DNA of 64,000 nt from Bacteroidales bacterium (lineage in GTDB: Bacteria > Bacteroidota > Bacteroidia > Bacteroidales > FEN-979). Made by a program: the position numbers and the translations under genes. Below are positions 25,554 through 34,049 of the stretch, one piece after another. How positions within the stretch are numbered: the stretch's first letter is position 1; each line of letters opens with the position of its first letter. Where the stretch lies: NCBI GenBank assembly GCA_023229525.1, contig JALNZC010000018.1, positions 10,575-74,574 of the forward strand, in the 5' to 3' direction. Under the pieces are notes generated by a model. The model made no database searches and was not told where the DNA came from. It saw only the letters and a list, made by a program, of their open reading frames with translations.

Positions 25554-25584
25554 TTTGATCATGATAGTAAGACAATAAAAGAAG

Positions 25585-26271
25585 TTATTTGGTTGCATCA
25601 ATTTGTTCATTATTCCGTTTGCTGATAAATTTACCTATCAGCAAACCGATGATTGTAACAACATACAATTGACCCGATATACTGATGAAGGTTGCAAGTG
25701 AACGGGTGTATGGTTTCAACGGTACAATATCACCATAACCCACAGTGGCAAGTGTTACGAATCCGAAATATAAGGGGACACTTATTGAAGGAGTTGCAGG
25801 CTGTAGCCCGTTATTTTCTTTCAGGGTCACATTAAAAGCGTCCGGATCAGCCTGCATGATCGCTGCAATCAGTACCGAAAAGATCAGACCCAACAGCAAG
25901 TATCCGGATATTGATTCGAGAATTACCCGTGCATTGACAATCCTGGCTGATGCCATCTGCCTGATCAGGATGAATACTACGACCATGAAAAACAAGACAT
26001 TGATGACACGGGAAGCTTCGGTAAGGAAGTTCAGTTCGAGAATTTCCGAGATCCACTGCAGCACGAAGGCTGCTGTTGCTAAGCCCAGAATAGACCATTT
26101 CCGCCGTTCCATTGACATGATGCCCGAAATAAAGATCAGGCTGAAACCACTTTTAAGCAATGAATTTCCAATAGCAGCCGGAAATACCGGAATCACAAAA
26201 GCACAAAGAAAAACAGCAACCACCAGAATGGAACTCCAAAGGGTTTTTGATTGGTAAAAGGGTTCTTTCAT
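25585..26271 (-). CDS. Ion channel (Kch/two-pore-type potassium channel) protein
   Basis: 228-aa membrane protein with about four N-terminal helices followed by a pore module: helix (LESISGYLLLGLIFSVLIAAIM), re-entrant selectivity filter TLATVGYGDIVP and a last helix (ISGQLYVVTIIGLLIGKFI). TVGYGD indicates potassium selectivity. There is no charged S4 voltage sensor and no visible cytoplasmic RCK domain. Start ATG 26271 is preferred to TTG 26277. It is divergent from thiL. Confidence 0.85.
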   Translation of the reverse strand: MKEPFYQSKTLWSSILVVAVFLCAFVIPVFPAAIGNSLLKSGFSLIFISGIMSMERRKWSILGLATAAFVLQWISEILELNFLTEASRVINVLFFMVVVFILIRQMASARIVNARVILESISGYLLLGLIFSVLIAAIMQADPDAFNVTLKENNGLQPATPSISVPLYFGFVTLATVGYGDIVPLKPYTRSLATFISISGQLYVVTIIGLLIGKFISKRNNEQIDATK

Positions 26272-26321
26272 TTCCAAAGTATTGCAGGATAAAAGTAGAA
26301 AAAAAAACAGCCGGAACTTAT

Positions 26322-26329
26322 TATCTTTG
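26322..26329 (+). promoter_or_regulatory. Candidate -7 box TATCTTTG for thiL
   Basis: TATCTTTG matches TAnnTTTG and lies 29 bp before the thiL start. No TTTG at -33 spacing is present. Confidence 0.4.
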
Positions 26330-26357
26330 CCATAAATTCGGCAACCTGACCCAGGAA

Positions 26358-27422
26358 ATGTTTGAAAAAAAAGAGAATAAACCTACCGGGAAATCACCAA
26401 AACTCACGACCCTGGCGGAGCTTGGTGAGTTCGGCCTGATCGACCGGCTGACCCGCCAAGTGAAATTATATCATCCCGAAACACTGAAAGGTATTGGCGA
26501 TGATGCGGCAGTCATTGACGCCGGAGATCATGTTATCCTACTCTCTACCGATCTTCTGGTCGAGGGTATCCATTTCGATCTCACCTATATGCCTTTCAAA
26601 CATCTCGGCTACAAAGCCGCTGTGGTGAACATCTCCGATATTGCCGCCATGAACGGTATCCCAAAACAGATGACAGTTTCCATTGCCGTTTCGAGCCGCT
26701 TTTCAGTCGAAGCGCTCGACGAACTCTATGCCGGGATTTTGCTTGCCTGCGAAACATATAAAGTTGACCTGGTCGGTGGCGATACAAGTTCAGTTGCCAA
26801 AGGGCTGACGATTTCGGTTACCATTACCGGGACCGCACAAAAAGATGAGGTCATTTACCGCAACGGAGCCAGACCTGGCGACCTGCTTTGCGTTACCGGC
26901 GACCTGGGCTCAGCTTACATGGGTCTTCTTGTCCTTGAACGGGAAAAAAAAGTTTTCCAGGTCAACCCCGGTATGCAACCGGAACTGACCGGTTACGATT
27001 ACCAAATCGGACGCCAGCTCAAACCCGAAGCCCGAACTGACATCCGGAACCTTTTACAGGGGCTGGGATTAAAGCCAACATCCATGATCGACATATCCGA
27101 TGGACTGGCATCCGAAATTCTACATCTCTGTGAGCAATCGCAGGTTGGCTGTAAACTGTTCGAGGAAAAAATCCCCATTGATTCCCATACCCGTGAACTG
27201 GCTGTTGAATACAAGATCATCCCCAGTGTGACAGCACTGAGCGGAGGGGATGACTATGAGCTGCTCTTCACCATTCAACAAGCCGATTATGAAAAGGTCA
27301 AAGAGGTTGCCGGTATCACCGTGATCGGTCATATAACAGATAAATCCACCGGAAAATGGATGATCACTCCCGACGACAAACAGGTGGAACTCACCGCGCA
27401 GGGTTGGGACGGGATGAAATGA
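26358..27422 (+). CDS. thiL: Thiamine-monophosphate kinase
   Basis: Makes thiamine diphosphate from thiamine monophosphate using ATP, the last step of TPP synthesis (a cofactor of Dxs). The 354-aa protein has TLAELGEFGLIDRL, the metal/ATP motif GIGDDAAVID, STDLLVEGIHFDL, VNISDIAAMNG, VGGDTSS and the C-terminal MIDISDGLASEILHL and LSGGDDYELLF. Start ATG 26358; the longer frame would overlap the channel gene. It ends 13 bp before the threonine aldolase stop, with a fragment of a GGACGAG array in between. Confidence 0.95.
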   Translation: MFEKKENKPTGKSPKLTTLAELGEFGLIDRLTRQVKLYHPETLKGIGDDAAVIDAGDHVILLSTDLLVEGIHFDLTYMPFKHLGYKAAVVNISDIAAMNGIPKQMTVSIAVSSRFSVEALDELYAGILLACETYKVDLVGGDTSSVAKGLTISVTITGTAQKDEVIYRNGARPGDLLCVTGDLGSAYMGLLVLEREKKVFQVNPGMQPELTGYDYQIGRQLKPEARTDIRNLLQGLGLKPTSMIDISDGLASEILHLCEQSQVGCKLFEEKIPIDSHTRELAVEYKIIPSVTALSGGDDYELLFTIQQADYEKVKEVAGITVIGHITDKSTGKWMITPDDKQVELTAQGWDGMK

Positions 27423-27435
27423 AGGACGAGGGACG
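27419..27435. repeat. Two-unit remnant of the GGACGAG heptamer family
   Basis: GAAGGACGAGGGACG lies exactly between the convergent stops of thiL and the aldolase and overlaps the thiL stop codon. It is a minimal copy of the array family. Confidence 0.65.
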
Positions 27436-28455
27436 CTATTTCCCAATTTTCTTTAAAGCCTTTTCGACGTTAGCCAGCATTTCATCCGTAAAATCGAGAT
27501 GGGTGACAAAGCGGACGGACTGTGGTCCCAAGGGCAGGGCATGAATGTCGTGATCCTTCAACTTTCCGAGGAAATCCTTTTCCGTAATCTTGTTTGTCAG
27601 GTTGAAAATCACGATATTGGTCTCAACCGGGAGTACATTTTCAATATACGGGAGGGATGAAAGCAGTTTCCCAAGACAACGGGCACGATCATTATCCTGC
27701 TTCAATCGTTGAATATTATGGTCAAGCGCATAAATACCTGCCGCTGCAAGATAGCCAGCCTGGCGCATGGCACCTCCAAAAGCTTTACGCACCCTGCGGG
27801 CCCGTTTAACGAAAGCTTTGCTGCCGAGAAGCAGTGAGCCGATGGGCGCCCCCAGCCCTTTCGAGAGACAGATGGAAACTGAATCGAACAATTTCGCATA
27901 CTCTTTTGGGCTTTCACCTGTTTCAACCAGGACGTTGAACAGCCGGGCACCGTCGAGGTGACACTTCAGTTGATGATTGTTGCAGACCCTGGCTATCTCA
28001 ACCAGAGACTGGTATTCATAACAGGAACCACCTCCTTTATTCATGGAGTTTTCCACTTCTACAAGCGAAGTTACCGGACGGTGGATATCGTCGGGATTGA
28101 TATGGCTTTCAATATCAGCGGCCTTGATCAGGCCACGGTCTCCTTCGAGGAGGCAGACCGAAACCCCTGAATTGCGCATGATGGCGCCACCTTCGTAATA
28201 GTAGATGTGTGCATATTTGTGGCAGATCACTTCATCGCCAGGCCGGGTATGAATATTAATGGCCACCTGGTTTGTCATGGTGCCGGATGGGCAAAACAGA
28301 GCGGCCTCTTTCCCAAGCATGCCGGCTGCTTTTTCTTCCAGTGCATTCACCGTGGGATCATCCCCGAAAACATCATCGCCCACTTGAGCCGAAAACATGG
28401 CTTCGAGCATCTCTTTCGATGGACGGGTCACCGTATCGCTTCGTAAATCAATCAT
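27436..28455 (-). CDS. Low-specificity L-threonine aldolase
   Basis: PLP enzyme that splits threonine or allo-threonine into glycine and acetaldehyde. The 339-aa fold-type I protein opens IDLRSDTVTRPS and has VGDDVFGDDPTVN, EAALFCPSGTMTNQVAI, LVEVENSMNKGGG, HLDGARLFN and the PLP lysine in CLSKGLGAPIGSLLLG. All match the GLY1/LtaE beta-eliminating lyase family, and length is normal. Whether it prefers the L- or L-allo form is not readable. Confidence 0.94.
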   Translation of the reverse strand: MIDLRSDTVTRPSKEMLEAMFSAQVGDDVFGDDPTVNALEEKAAGMLGKEAALFCPSGTMTNQVAINIHTRPGDEVICHKYAHIYYYEGGAIMRNSGVSVCLLEGDRGLIKAADIESHINPDDIHRPVTSLVEVENSMNKGGGSCYEYQSLVEIARVCNNHQLKCHLDGARLFNVLVETGESPKEYAKLFDSVSICLSKGLGAPIGSLLLGSKAFVKRARRVRKAFGGAMRQAGYLAAAGIYALDHNIQRLKQDNDRARCLGKLLSSLPYIENVLPVETNIVIFNLTNKITEKDFLGKLKDHDIHALPLGPQSVRFVTHLDFTDEMLANVEKALKKIGK

Positions 28456-28485
28456 CGGATTAAAGAATTATTATTTCACATCCAT

Positions 28486-29397
28486 TCAGTTCACCGAGGC
28501 AAAATTGCGCCGGATCCCTTTCAGGTATTCTGCTTTCGGGTAACCCATGATCAGGAAAAGTCCTTCCCGGCTTTTAAAACGAATCCCGTGTTTTTCTCTG
28601 AATTTCCTTGCTGTTTTACCGCTTTGAATGAACGGGTGAACTGCGCCTAACATACATGTTCCCAACCCCAGTGATTCCGCAGCAATCATGGCATAAGTGG
28701 CTGCAATGATCGGGTCGCCGGGATCGCAATAGGGAGAACCATAGAAATACAAAGCCACCGGAGCATCATAATTCACAACGTTTTCTCCTTTCTTCATGGA
28801 TGTAATATATTTGTTGAGCAGAGGTTTCAGGAAATTCCGAAACAGTTCATCGGTCTCTTTCCCCCAAAAAGGTTTCATCAAGGTGAGAAACCAGGAAGAA
28901 GAGAACCATTTGATTGTTTCAAGGAATTGGCAGAAATCTACCGCAAAGGCACGAACTTTTTCTTTTGAATCCAGAACCATTACATTGACATCGGATGGCG
29001 GCAGACCCATCGGGGCTGTTTGTGCGGCTTTCAGTACCTTATCCAACAGGTTATGCTCGACCGGTATATTTTTAAACTTCCGGATGCTGCGACGACGCTG
29101 GAGCAGGTTCATTAACGACTCGAATGAAGCAGCGGTTTCCCTGGCAGGTAATGGGAATAGATCGTCGTGTGAAAGAAACCGCCCATGCACTTCGATGGCA
29201 TCTTCGGGGCATACAGCCATGCACTGGCCGCAGGCAATACATCCGAACACACCGTTACCTGAAGAGCGGGCTTTCCCTTCATGGAGTTCCAGGTCCAGGT
29301 CGCTGCAAACACTCACACATTTACCGCATCCATTGCACCTTTCATAATCCACTGTGATATTGCCGGGTTCTTTGGCCCGGGAAGTCGGAATGGCCAT
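28486..29397 (-). CDS. Ferredoxin-nitroreductase fusion (2x[4Fe-4S] plus nitroreductase)
   Basis: 303 aa. The N-terminal ferredoxin domain carries two cluster motifs, CNGCGKCVSVC and CIACGQCMAVCP (about residues 20-65). The FMN-dependent nitroreductase domain begins LLQRRRSIRKFKNIPV and includes AAQTAPMGLPPSDVNV and the C-terminal AESLGLGTCMLGAVHPF. Such fusions are usually annotated as nitroreductase family proteins; the physiological substrate is unknown. It is divergent from the beta-lactamase gene with 74 bp between. Confidence 0.9.
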   Translation of the reverse strand: MAIPTSRAKEPGNITVDYERCNGCGKCVSVCSDLDLELHEGKARSSGNGVFGCIACGQCMAVCPEDAIEVHGRFLSHDDLFPLPARETAASFESLMNLLQRRRSIRKFKNIPVEHNLLDKVLKAAQTAPMGLPPSDVNVMVLDSKEKVRAFAVDFCQFLETIKWFSSSWFLTLMKPFWGKETDELFRNFLKPLLNKYITSMKKGENVVNYDAPVALYFYGSPYCDPGDPIIAATYAMIAAESLGLGTCMLGAVHPFIQSGKTARKFREKHGIRFKSREGLFLIMGYPKAEYLKGIRRNFASVN

Positions 29398-29471
29398 AAA
29401 ATTAAGTTTAATGAATAGTGATTTTGGTTTAATTTTGCTTTTCCTTGTAAAAATAAGTAGAAAACGTAGAA

Positions 29472-30281
29472 ATGAAACAACCTGTGATCTTTTTTTTTCT
29501 GGTCATTTCCATGCTTCAGGTGTGTGCTCAGCCAGACAAGACGATTCATGAACTCCCTGAATTGAAAGCAGTTTTTGAGAAATATAGGATGAGTGGAACC
29601 ATCATCATCCTTGACCGTGGGAAAAATGAATTGGTTGGATATAAACCGGCGCTCTGGGATAGCAGTTATCTTCCGGCATCTACTTTTAAAATTGTCAATA
29701 CCTTGATCGGCCTCGAAACCGGAGTAATCGATACTGCCTATGTGTTTAAGTGGGATGGTCGCAAACGTCGAATTTCCGATTGGGATAAAGACCTGACTTT
29801 GACGGAGGCCTTCCGGGTGTCCTGTGTGCCATGTTATCAGGAACTGGCACGGAAGATCGGGGTTGACCGGATGACCCGTTATCTCCGTGAACTGAATTAT
29901 GGCCATATGGATGTTCATCCTGAAAATATAGATCTTTTCTGGCTCGAGGGCAATTCCCGGATAACACCACGACAGCAGGTGGATTTCTTGAACAAATTAT
30001 ATGATGAAAAATTGCCGCTTTCGTTATCCGTGATGAAATCCGTTAAGGCGATCATGATTAATGAAAAAACACCGGAATATTCCCTGAGTGGTAAAACCGG
30101 CTGGGCCATTCGCAACAACAATAATTATGGCTGGTTTGTAGGTTATTTCGAATCGGCAGGCAAGGTTTATTTTGTCGCCACACTCATCGAACCGAACGAT
30201 CAGCAACAGGTTTCCGATTTTGCATTGGCCCGGAAAACAATCACCATGGATGTATTCCGTATACTCGGATGGATCCGCTGA
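29472..30281 (+). CDS. Class D (OXA-type) beta-lactamase
   Basis: Secreted serine beta-lactamase or related penicillin-recognising enzyme. A signal peptide ends near VCAQ (residue 20). The class D motifs fall at nearly canonical positions: S70-T-F-K73 in YLPASTFKI, S117-C-V, and K208-T-G in LSGKTGWAI, with FWLEGNSRITPRQQVDFL between. The YGN motif reads Y143-G-H. Length, 269 aa, is normal. It could also act as a sensor-like homologue, but the complete catalytic set favours hydrolysis. No mobile element, integron site or other resistance gene flanks it, so it looks intrinsic. Confidence 0.92.
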   Translation: MKQPVIFFFLVISMLQVCAQPDKTIHELPELKAVFEKYRMSGTIIILDRGKNELVGYKPALWDSSYLPASTFKIVNTLIGLETGVIDTAYVFKWDGRKRRISDWDKDLTLTEAFRVSCVPCYQELARKIGVDRMTRYLRELNYGHMDVHPENIDLFWLEGNSRITPRQQVDFLNKLYDEKLPLSLSVMKSVKAIMINEKTPEYSLSGKTGWAIRNNNNYGWFVGYFESAGKVYFVATLIEPNDQQQVSDFALARKTITMDVFRILGWIR

Positions 30282-30323
30282 TCAAAGTGAATTAAATCGT
30301 GACTTTTGGTAATTGACCAGGCT

Positions 30324-30869
30324 ATGGAAAGAATGGGAAGATATGTAGCATTTTTACGTGGGATCAATGTCGGCGGGAAGAATCTGATCCTCATGCCCGA
30401 GATGCGGGCATTGTTCGGTTCATCAGGATTATCGCATGTGGAAACCTTTATTCAGAGCGGGAATGTAAAGTTCACCTGGGATGGCACCGACCTTCAGTTG
30501 TTGAAGATAAAACTGGAGCGACGGCTCGAAATCCTGCTTGGTCAGCGGGTTGCGGTGATAATGCGGAGTTTGGAAGAATTGCAGGATGCCGTACGAAACG
30601 ATCCATTCATGTCGGTGTCGACAAACCTACCGGTGAAGTATTATGTTTGTTTCCTCGAAAAAATACCGGAGCATCTGCCGGAACTTCCCCTGCGTAATGA
30701 AAAGGAAGGTCTGGAGGTGATCATGATCCGTGGTGCAAACGTTTACATTGTAAGCCATGAAGTAAAGGGAAGATATGGGTTCCCGAACAACTTCATCGAA
30801 AAAGAGCTTGGTTTGTTATCCACCGCCAGGAACTGGAACACGGTTCAGAAAATTACAGGGATTCACTGA
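30324..30869 (+). CDS. DUF1697 family protein
   Basis: 181 aa, beginning MERMGRYVAFLRGINVGGKN, the strong family signature, followed by MPEMRALFGSSGLSHVETFIQSGNVKF. It ends GRYGFPNNFIEKELGLLSTARNWNTVQKI, also conserved. The family is widespread and has no assigned function. Start ATG 30324, or ATG 30333 three codons later. The stop abuts dispersed element D. Confidence 0.9.
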   Translation: MERMGRYVAFLRGINVGGKNLILMPEMRALFGSSGLSHVETFIQSGNVKFTWDGTDLQLLKIKLERRLEILLGQRVAVIMRSLEELQDAVRNDPFMSVSTNLPVKYYVCFLEKIPEHLPELPLRNEKEGLEVIMIRGANVYIVSHEVKGRYGFPNNFIEKELGLLSTARNWNTVQKITGIH

Positions 30870-31006
30870 TACCCCAGGCCGGTGAATAAATGCTCAAAAC
30901 AACAAGGCAAGCACTCGATCCGGATTCTGCACTATAGGTGCAGGGAATTTATCCGAAGAACTCAACCCCAACCTCAAGGAGAAGGGGTGAAAGGATGAGT
31001 TGGTTA
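30869..31006. repeat. Dispersed two-hairpin element, copy D
   Basis: Begins ATACCCCAGGCC just at the DUF1697 stop and ends GGATGAGTTGGTTAA. Hairpin 1 is CTGCAC-TATAG-GTGCAG (30926-30942), with outer ATT/AAT pairing and a GG bulge like copy B. The final TTAA contains the stop codon of the minus-strand small gene. The insert between the CCCCAGG start and hairpin 1 is longer than in the other copies. Confidence 0.75.
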
Positions 31007-31207
31007 ACATTTATGGTTCTGATCCCGGTTAATCTCCTGAAAAACTCTGGAAATTAGCGCCTTCAACTCTTCAATATCCCCGAGAATCAAACCATTTCCC
31101 GTCTTTTCAAATTCCTTTTCTTTAATCTGTCGGGCTTCGATGAGCGAATAATATAATAACGCGGCTTCGGTTTCGTTGACTTCCAACCTGATCAATTTCT
31201 GCGTCAT
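31004..31207 (-). CDS. Small helical protein of unknown function
   Basis: 67 aa, MTQKLIRLEVNETEAALLYYSLIEARQIKEKEFEKTGNGLILGDIEELKALISRVFQEIN and so on, predicted mostly helical. I do not recognise it. Support comes from an amphipathic pattern with no low complexity, a TAATTTTG promoter-like box about 30 bp upstream on the minus strand, and a stop codon supplied by dispersed element D. The start could also be the ATG at 31213. Confidence 0.55.
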   Translation of the reverse strand: MTQKLIRLEVNETEAALLYYSLIEARQIKEKEFEKTGNGLILGDIEELKALISRVFQEINRDQNHKC

Positions 31208-31213
31208 AGCCAC

Positions 31214-31526
31214 TGAAATTTATCGATCCAAAATTATAAAAAATACTCTATTTTGTTACGACCCGTATATGCAGTTTCTCTTCCGTTTGTTATACAGTAA
31301 AATTCATTTATTTATCTTTCCTCTGGTAAATTTGGTGAATTTTTATGTGGTGCGTGTTTGAATCGGGATTATTATGTAAGTTTGTATTACACAGGGACGG
31401 AACGGTTTAGAAATGAACCTTTCTGATCACGTGGGTATTATTGCTTTTGAAAGAAAAATACTTCGTTTATTTCAAGATGCGGTTTAAGTGAGCAAACATA
31501 GGTAAATAACCAGCTACAACTGACCC
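31214..31526. other. Intergenic region without visible gene
   Basis: AT-rich 313-bp gap between a minus-strand small gene and the plus-strand thioesterase. It holds a TAAGTTTG box at about 31376-31383, with a TTTG 16 bp upstream (shorter than usual). No repeat array or hairpin was noticed. Confidence 0.5.
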
Positions 31527-31946
31527 ATGTACATTTCAAAAAAAGAGATTCAGGTATCTTATGCCGACACGGATATGATGGGAATAATCTACCACGCCAA
31601 TTATTTAAAATGGTTCGAACTGGGGAGAACACAACTTATCGAGGATGTTGGATACAGTTACGCAGAGATGGAGAAATCAGGATATTGTGCTCCAGTTTTG
31701 AAAATTGAAATCACCTACAAGAAACCAATCCGCTATGGTGAACGTGTTATGGTAGAAACCTGGATCGAAGAAAACCACGGATTAAAAACCACGTATGGTT
31801 ACCATGTGGTTAATGGAGAAGGCGATCTCTGTGCATTCGGAACAACCCGGCATGCTGTGGTGAGAAAAGATAATTTCAAACCCGTTCAATTCATGAAGTA
31901 TTTTCCCGGTTGGTTTCAGAAATATGAAGAAATTAAGAAAAAATGA
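31527..31946 (+). CDS. Hot-dog acyl-CoA thioesterase (YbgC/4-hydroxybenzoyl-CoA thioesterase family)
   Basis: 139 aa. The catalytic motif SYADTDMMGIIYHANYLKWFELGR contains the family aspartate (about residue 17), followed by Y.E.GRTQLIEDVG and the hot-dog strands TYKKPIRYGERVMVETWI and GDLCAFGTTRHAVV. Such enzymes hydrolyse short or aromatic acyl-CoA esters. It leads a run of three plus-strand genes (thioesterase, methyltransferase, glycosyltransferase) with gaps of 26 and 10 bp. Confidence 0.92.
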   Translation: MYISKKEIQVSYADTDMMGIIYHANYLKWFELGRTQLIEDVGYSYAEMEKSGYCAPVLKIEITYKKPIRYGERVMVETWIEENHGLKTTYGYHVVNGEGDLCAFGTTRHAVVRKDNFKPVQFMKYFPGWFQKYEEIKKK

Positions 31947-31972
31947 CTGATGCATAACCGAAAAACTTTATC

Positions 31973-32725
31973 ATGCAAAACGAATACCCTCAGACATTCG
32001 CCCGATTCTATGATTTGATTTATCATCAGGTAAGAAATAATGTTGACCATGACTTTTTTATTGACGAGATCACCCGGACTAAAGGCAAAGTTCTGGAGAT
32101 CGGGGTCGGTACCGGACGGTTTTTTACTGAGGCCCTGAATCGGGGAGCGGATATTTATGGTTTGGATATCAGTCCATTCATGATACAGGTTTTATTAAGC
32201 AAGCTTTCTCCGGTTCATCAACCGCGGATCACTTTACAAAACATCGTCGACTTCCACTATGATTTTCAGTTCGACCTGATAGTGGCGCCTTTCCGGGTTT
32301 TTATGCATATACTTGATAAAGCATCACAAATCAAAGCGCTGAATAATGTTTTCAGACACTTGAACACGGGAGGAAAATTCATCATTGACCTTTTTATCCC
32401 CGATTTAAAACAATTGATCCAGGGATTGGATCATCAAACTGATTTTGAAGGGGAATACGAAGCCGGAAAGAAAGTGAGACGGATCGTATCGACCAGACCC
32501 GATCTGATCAAACAGCTGATCAACGTCACGTTTCGGATCGAATGGGATGAAGCCAATACCGTTCGGTGCGAAGATTGGGAAATTCCAATGCGGTTTTTCT
32601 TCCGTTATGAACTGGAACATCTTATCGAACGGTCGGATTTTAAAGATTACCGGATCATGGGTGATTATTCAGGGAACGAATTGAATGAGAAGTCTAAAGA
32701 ATTCATTGTGATCTGTAAGAGATAA
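31973..32725 (+). CDS. Class I SAM-dependent methyltransferase
   Basis: 250-aa Rossmann-fold methyltransferase. Motif I is KVLEIGVGTGRFF (about residues 44-56), motif II YGLDISPFMI, and the post-II region FDLIVAPFRVFMHILDKASQIKALNNVFRHLNTGGKFIIDLF matches methyltransf_11/25 proteins. The acceptor is unknown. It lies between the thioesterase and a glycosyltransferase in a tight run. Confidence 0.9.
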   Translation: MQNEYPQTFARFYDLIYHQVRNNVDHDFFIDEITRTKGKVLEIGVGTGRFFTEALNRGADIYGLDISPFMIQVLLSKLSPVHQPRITLQNIVDFHYDFQFDLIVAPFRVFMHILDKASQIKALNNVFRHLNTGGKFIIDLFIPDLKQLIQGLDHQTDFEGEYEAGKKVRRIVSTRPDLIKQLINVTFRIEWDEANTVRCEDWEIPMRFFFRYELEHLIERSDFKDYRIMGDYSGNELNEKSKEFIVICKR

Positions 32726-32735
32726 TTTCAATGTG

Positions 32736-33917
32736 ATGGACATTGATAATACCAAAAAAAGACGTTTGAAAATCCTCATGGTGATCGATTGTTATGATGA
32801 TAGCAAGAATGGGGCTACAATTTCGACCCGGCGATTCACTGACCTGCTACGCGCCGATTATGATGTTTCGATCCTGACTACCGGCGAGGCAGCACCCGGA
32901 AAGATCCTTCTGCCCAGGTTTTATGCACCGGGCGTGAAGCGCATCATGAAAAAAATGCAGGCTCCTTTAGCGGTTCCTTCACGACGGGTATTAAGGAAAG
33001 CCATGAAGGATACCGACATCGTACATATCCAATTCCCATTCCTTCTTGGTATTGAATCCGTGCGGATGGCCCGGAAACTGAAGATTCCTGTTGTCGCCAC
33101 CTTTCATATACAGGCGGAACACCTGGCCATGAACGCCGGTATCCATTCATCAGCATTTATCCGTTATTGCTATAAGATCTGGATGAAGACCATTTACAAC
33201 CGGGCCAATATGGTTATCTGTCCGAGCCGGTTTGCCGAGGATGAACTGAAGCGCTACGGGTTGAAATCACCAACAACCATCATATCCAATGGAATTTTAC
33301 CAGTATTTCACCCGGTTACGGTTGACCGGCCGGAAACCATGAAAGGTAAATTCATCATACTTTCAGTGGGAAGACTGGCGCCGGAAAAACGTCACGATAT
33401 CATCATCAGAGCTATAAAGGAGTCAAAATACCGAGACCGTATCAGCCTGTTCCTCATCGGCGATGGCCCGGTAAAAGAGAAACTTCAACACCTCGGAGCG
33501 GAACTTCCCATTCCTCCCATTTTCCTTTTCTTAACCCCCGATGAACTGGTATATTATTACAACCTGGCCGACTTGTATGTCCATGCTGCAACCATCGAAG
33601 TGGAATGCATGACGGTACTGGAAGCCATGGGTTGCGGGCTTCCCGTACTAATCGCCAAGAGTACAAAAAGCGCTACCGGACAATTTGCACTGGATGACCG
33701 GTTCCTTTATACCAGCGATGACATTGCCGCATTGACTGCCCGGATCGATTACTGGATAGAACATCCGGACGAACTCCAAAATTCAAAAAGTCTATACCTT
33801 CAAAAATCTACACATTACCGAATTGAACAGTCTCTGGAAAAGATGTCATCCCTTTACCTTAACCTGACCCGTCAAAATAAGGACCAGTCTCGGGTCACAC
33901 CGTCAACCCGGGAATGA
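32736..33917 (+). CDS. GT4-family glycosyltransferase
   Basis: 393-aa GT-B glycosyltransferase. The N-terminal acceptor domain starts KILMVIDCYDDSKNGATISTRRF; the C-terminal nucleotide-sugar domain has FIILSVGRLAPEKRHDIIIRAI, LFLIGDGPVKEKL and the EX7E-like ATIEVECMTVLEAMGCGLPVLIA. These are family 4 features of the type that transfers sugars to diacylglycerol or other lipids; the exact acceptor is not determinable. Start ATG 32736 (a GTG three bases earlier is also possible), 10 bp after the methyltransferase. Confidence 0.92.
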   Translation: MDIDNTKKRRLKILMVIDCYDDSKNGATISTRRFTDLLRADYDVSILTTGEAAPGKILLPRFYAPGVKRIMKKMQAPLAVPSRRVLRKAMKDTDIVHIQFPFLLGIESVRMARKLKIPVVATFHIQAEHLAMNAGIHSSAFIRYCYKIWMKTIYNRANMVICPSRFAEDELKRYGLKSPTTIISNGILPVFHPVTVDRPETMKGKFIILSVGRLAPEKRHDIIIRAIKESKYRDRISLFLIGDGPVKEKLQHLGAELPIPPIFLFLTPDELVYYYNLADLYVHAATIEVECMTVLEAMGCGLPVLIAKSTKSATGQFALDDRFLYTSDDIAALTARIDYWIEHPDELQNSKSLYLQKSTHYRIEQSLEKMSSLYLNLTRQNKDQSRVTPSTRE

Positions 33918-34049
33918 TACCAATACTTTCCAAACATTCCGGAGATTTTTCATCGAGTTTTTGGCCTCGTTCATCACAATATTTGCGAGCAACGGGATTT
34001 CATCTCTAAATTTGATCTTAATTTATTAACAAATCAACTATATCATCCC

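Noticed and set aside
29472..30281. Acquired resistance gene on a mobile element
   Set aside because: No transposase, integron or inverted repeats next to the beta-lactamase and its neighbours are ordinary chromosomal genes.
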